A DNA stretch of 64,000 nt from an uncultured Francisella sp. GTDB taxonomy: Bacteria > Pseudomonadota > Gammaproteobacteria > Burkholderiales > Neisseriaceae. The position numbers and the translations under genes were made by a program. Shown piece by piece: positions 61,800-64,000 of the stretch (positions are counted from its first letter, which is position 1; every line of letters starts with the position of its first letter). The stretch spans positions 1-64,000 of the forward strand of contig CALUCM010000001.1 of assembly GCA_943914555.1 (NCBI GenBank), in the 5' to 3' direction. The notes below the pieces were generated by a model. It was not told the DNA's origin. It made no database searches and saw only the letters and a program-made list of their open reading frames with translations.

Positions 61800-61883
61800 T
61801 CAGCTTAAAATTCAAATAGTAAAGAGTAATTTAATAATGAGGGTTTATTTTAGCAAACGCAACTCCTCTCTGATAGGCAGAAA

Positions 61884-61912
61884 TTTTTGCTGCCCGGTTG
61901 ATCAGTTATAAT
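61884..61912 (+). promoter_or_regulatory. Candidate promoter for fadH
   Basis: A consensus -10 TATAAT (61907-61912) lies 25 bases before the gene, with a weak -35 TTTTTG (61884-61889) at 17 bases. Confidence 0.45.
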
Positions 61913-61937
61913 CTATCTAAAAAATTAAGGAATCACC

Positions 61938-64000
61938 ATGCACACTGCTTATCCACACTTATTTCAGAGCATTACCATTGGTAAAACCAAATTAGCCAAT
62001 CGTTTTATTATGGGTTCAATGCATACTGGTTTAGAAGCCCGTTTTAAAAATAGGCATCGTCTGGCTGCTTTTTATCGAGAACGAGCAAAGGGAGGTGTAG
62101 GGCTTATTATTACAGGAGGTATTTCTCCTTCTCGCACTGGTCTATTGATGTTTGGAGATGCCAAGATGACCAACTATCTGGATGTGCTGCATTACCGTCC
62201 TTGTATTGATGCAGTTCATGAGGAAGGTGGAAAAATTGTGCTACAACTGTTGCACGCTGGTCGTTACGGCTATACTCCCTTTAAATTGAGTCCCGATGGC
62301 AAAGCTTCACCAATTCAGCCTTTTAAACCAATAAAGCCAGGCAATGCCATGATTCATCATGTGATACGTTGTTTTGGTAAAGCAGCTAAGTTAGCTAGGT
62401 GGGCAGGATTTGATGGTGTTGAGATCATGGGGGGAGAAGGTTATTTTATCAACCAATTTTTATGCCCACATAGCAATGATCGACATGATCAGTGGGGGGG
62501 CAATACGCAAAATAGACAACGCTTTGCTCTTGAAGTGGTAGCTGCTATTCGTCGCGAGGTGCCAGATGATTTTATGGTTATTTTTAGACAATCATTGGCT
62601 GATTTTGTACCGCAAGGAGAAACTTGGCGAGAAATTGTTCAACTGGCTAAGCAGTTAGAACAATCAGGTGTGGATGCCATTAGTACGGATATAGGATGGC
62701 ATGAATCACGGGTACCAACTATTATTACTTCTGTTCCACGGGCGGCTTTTGTTCATTTTACTGAACGTTTGCGAGAGCAAGTATCTATTCCGTTAATTGC
62801 TGCCAATCGTATTAACACCCCTGAAGTAGCAGAAACTATTCTAGCCAGAGGTTTGGTTGATGCGGTTTCTTTGGCCAGACCTTTGTTATGTGATCCAGAG
62901 TTTGTGCTTAAAGCACGGGAAAATCGAGCTGGTGAAATTAACACCTGTATTGCCTGTAACCAAGCGTGCTTGGATCATATTTTTGTTGGAAAAAAAGTTT
63001 CTTGTTTACTTAATCCTCGTGCAGGGCGTGAAACAGAATTACGTCTTACACCAAGCGCTCAGCCCAAGGATGTGGTAGTGGTGGGCGCAGGGCCAGCTGG
63101 CTTATCTGCAGCGATTGCTGCGGCTAAAAAAAAGCATCGTGTGACCATTTATGAAAAAGCAGACTCAATCGGTGGTCAGTTTGCGTTGGCAGCAAAAATC
63201 CCTGGTAAAGAGGAATTTAATGAGGCTTTGCGTTATTTTAAACGTCAATTAGAAATATTACCCATTAATGTACATCTTAATGCGCAGGTGAGCGCAGAGC
63301 AATTAAAAAAAATGGGCGCTCAAGTGGTCATTTTAGCTAGTGGGGTCAGGCCCAGGCGTCCACAAATTCCTGGGATAGACAATGATCGAGTGCTCACTTA
63401 TGACCAAGTATTAAACAAGCCAAAATCAGTTGGTAAGAAAGTTGCTATTTTGGGTGCGGGAGGCATTGGTTTTGATATGGCGGAATTTTTAAGTACCCAT
63501 CAGTCAGCTACTTTACATCTATCACAGTGGGAGAAAGAATGGGGCGTGAGTCGTGAGGAAGATATTCCTGGTTCTTTGGTGCGGCCTCAGCCAGAAACAG
63601 CGACAAGAGAGATCTATATGTTACAGAGAAAATCAGGCAAGCAAGGCAAAACTCTGGGCAAAACCACAGGCTGGGTGCACCGAGCTTCGGTTAAAGGCAA
63701 AGGCATTAAACAGCTTTCAGGAGTGCGTTATCAGTTGATTGATAAGGCGGGATTGCATGTGAGCGTGAGTAGTGCTTCTTCTAGTAAACCACCGAGTGAT
63801 AAGCCAGCATCTGAGAAAGAAATATGCTTATCTGTTGACAACATTGTGCTGTGTACTGGTCAGGAATCGGTTGCTGAATTGCGTGCTCCTTTGGAAGAAC
63901 TCGGTATCAAAGTATATGTGGTGGGAGGAGCTTTACGTGCGCAGGAGATCGATGCCAAGCGAGCCATTCGCGAGGCAGTGGAGGCAGCAGATGCTATTGA
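61938..64000 (+). CDS. fadH: 2,4-dienoyl-CoA reductase, FadH-like (runs off the edge)
   Basis: FadH reduces 2,4-dienoyl-CoA in beta-oxidation of unsaturated fatty acids, using FMN, FAD and a 4Fe-4S cluster. The 687 codons visible start at ATG 61938 (AAGGA upstream). The old-yellow-enzyme domain (about 1-330) keeps the catalytic Tyr (GGEGYFIN) and His (IGWHESR); the cluster ligands are in NTCIACNQAC and SCLLNP (about 336-360); a dinucleotide-binding domain begins VVVVGAGPAG (about 379). A Ser/Pro/Lys insertion (about 611-628) is not in E. coli FadH. The protein is within a few residues of its end at the window edge. Confidence 0.92.
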   Translation, partial: MHTAYPHLFQSITIGKTKLANRFIMGSMHTGLEARFKNRHRLAAFYRERAKGGVGLIITGGISPSRTGLLMFGDAKMTNYLDVLHYRPCIDAVHEEGGKIVLQLLHAGRYGYTPFKLSPDGKASPIQPFKPIKPGNAMIHHVIRCFGKAAKLARWAGFDGVEIMGGEGYFINQFLCPHSNDRHDQWGGNTQNRQRFALEVVAAIRREVPDDFMVIFRQSLADFVPQGETWREIVQLAKQLEQSGVDAISTDIGWHESRVPTIITSVPRAAFVHFTERLREQVSIPLIAANRINTPEVAETILARGLVDAVSLARPLLCDPEFVLKARENRAGEINTCIACNQACLDHIFVGKKVSCLLNPRAGRETELRLTPSAQPKDVVVVGAGPAGLSAAIAAAKKKHRVTIYEKADSIGGQFALAAKIPGKEEFNEALRYFKRQLEILPINVHLNAQVSAEQLKKMGAQVVILASGVRPRRPQIPGIDNDRVLTYDQVLNKPKSVGKKVAILGAGGIGFDMAEFLSTHQSATLHLSQWEKEWGVSREEDIPGSLVRPQPETATREIYMLQRKSGKQGKTLGKTTGWVHRASVKGKGIKQLSGVRYQLIDKAGLHVSVSSASSSKPPSDKPASEKEICLSVDNIVLCTGQESVAELRAPLEELGIKVYVVGGALRAQEIDAKRAIREAVEAADAI

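Noticed and set aside
61800..61937. LexA box upstream of uvrB
   Set aside because: No CTG-N10-CAG-like dyad was found in this gap.

Overview
The window is a continuous stretch of bacterial chromosome, A+T-rich by eye, with no mobile element, rRNA gene or CRISPR array. Three signs point to a betaproteobacterium (inference): the order tuf - tRNA-Trp - secE - nusG - rplKAJL - rpoBC - rpsLG - fusA - tuf - rpsJ - S10/spc/alpha clusters, the placement of infA between secY and rpsM, and lineage-typical residues in RpoB and L22. Genus cannot be assigned from the window.

Bases 1-31,567 are the core information-processing super-cluster. It starts with the last 18 codons of one tuf copy, tRNA-Trp and a terminator. 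Then come secE-nusG, the L11-L1-L10-L12 genes with leader structures, an attenuator, rpoB-rpoC, the str operon (consensus promoter, rpsL, rpsG, fusA, second tuf, rpsJ) and the S10, spc and alpha ribosomal protein genes through rplQ, which ends at a strong terminator. Oddities: a full-length tuf with codon usage unlike its neighbours, a ~96-residue Lys/Ser-rich N-terminal extension on L30, a ~97-residue Ala/Lys-rich C-terminal extension on L17, Pro in place of the near-universal Lys-88 of S12, and no rpmJ at its usual place.

Bases 31,594-48,859 hold housekeeping genes: a coupled miaB-tsaE-amiC run, a phosphoglycolate phosphatase-like gene, lgt, ilvD, a GNAT acetyltransferase, a small secreted protein, a TerC/CBS/CorC membrane protein, engB, a cardiolipin synthase, ychF, a two-gene tRNA wobble-modification operon (trhP-tgt), a small secreted Cys-rich protein and pncB.

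Bases 48,860-50,800 look accessory. A small XRE regulator is divergent from a lipoprotein gene, which is convergent with a second lipoprotein gene. The two lipoproteins share nearly the same signal peptide, and together with the secreted protein at 47,062 they carry repeated C-x7-C pairs resembling Sel1/Hcp-type repeats.

The rest holds rpmB-rpmG, an orphan outer-membrane efflux protein, nspC plus carboxynorspermidine dehydrogenase (the alternative spermidine route), thrC, a head-to-head rluD/bamD pair with overlapping start codons, greB, uvrB and a 2,4-dienoyl-CoA reductase (fadH) that runs off the right edge.
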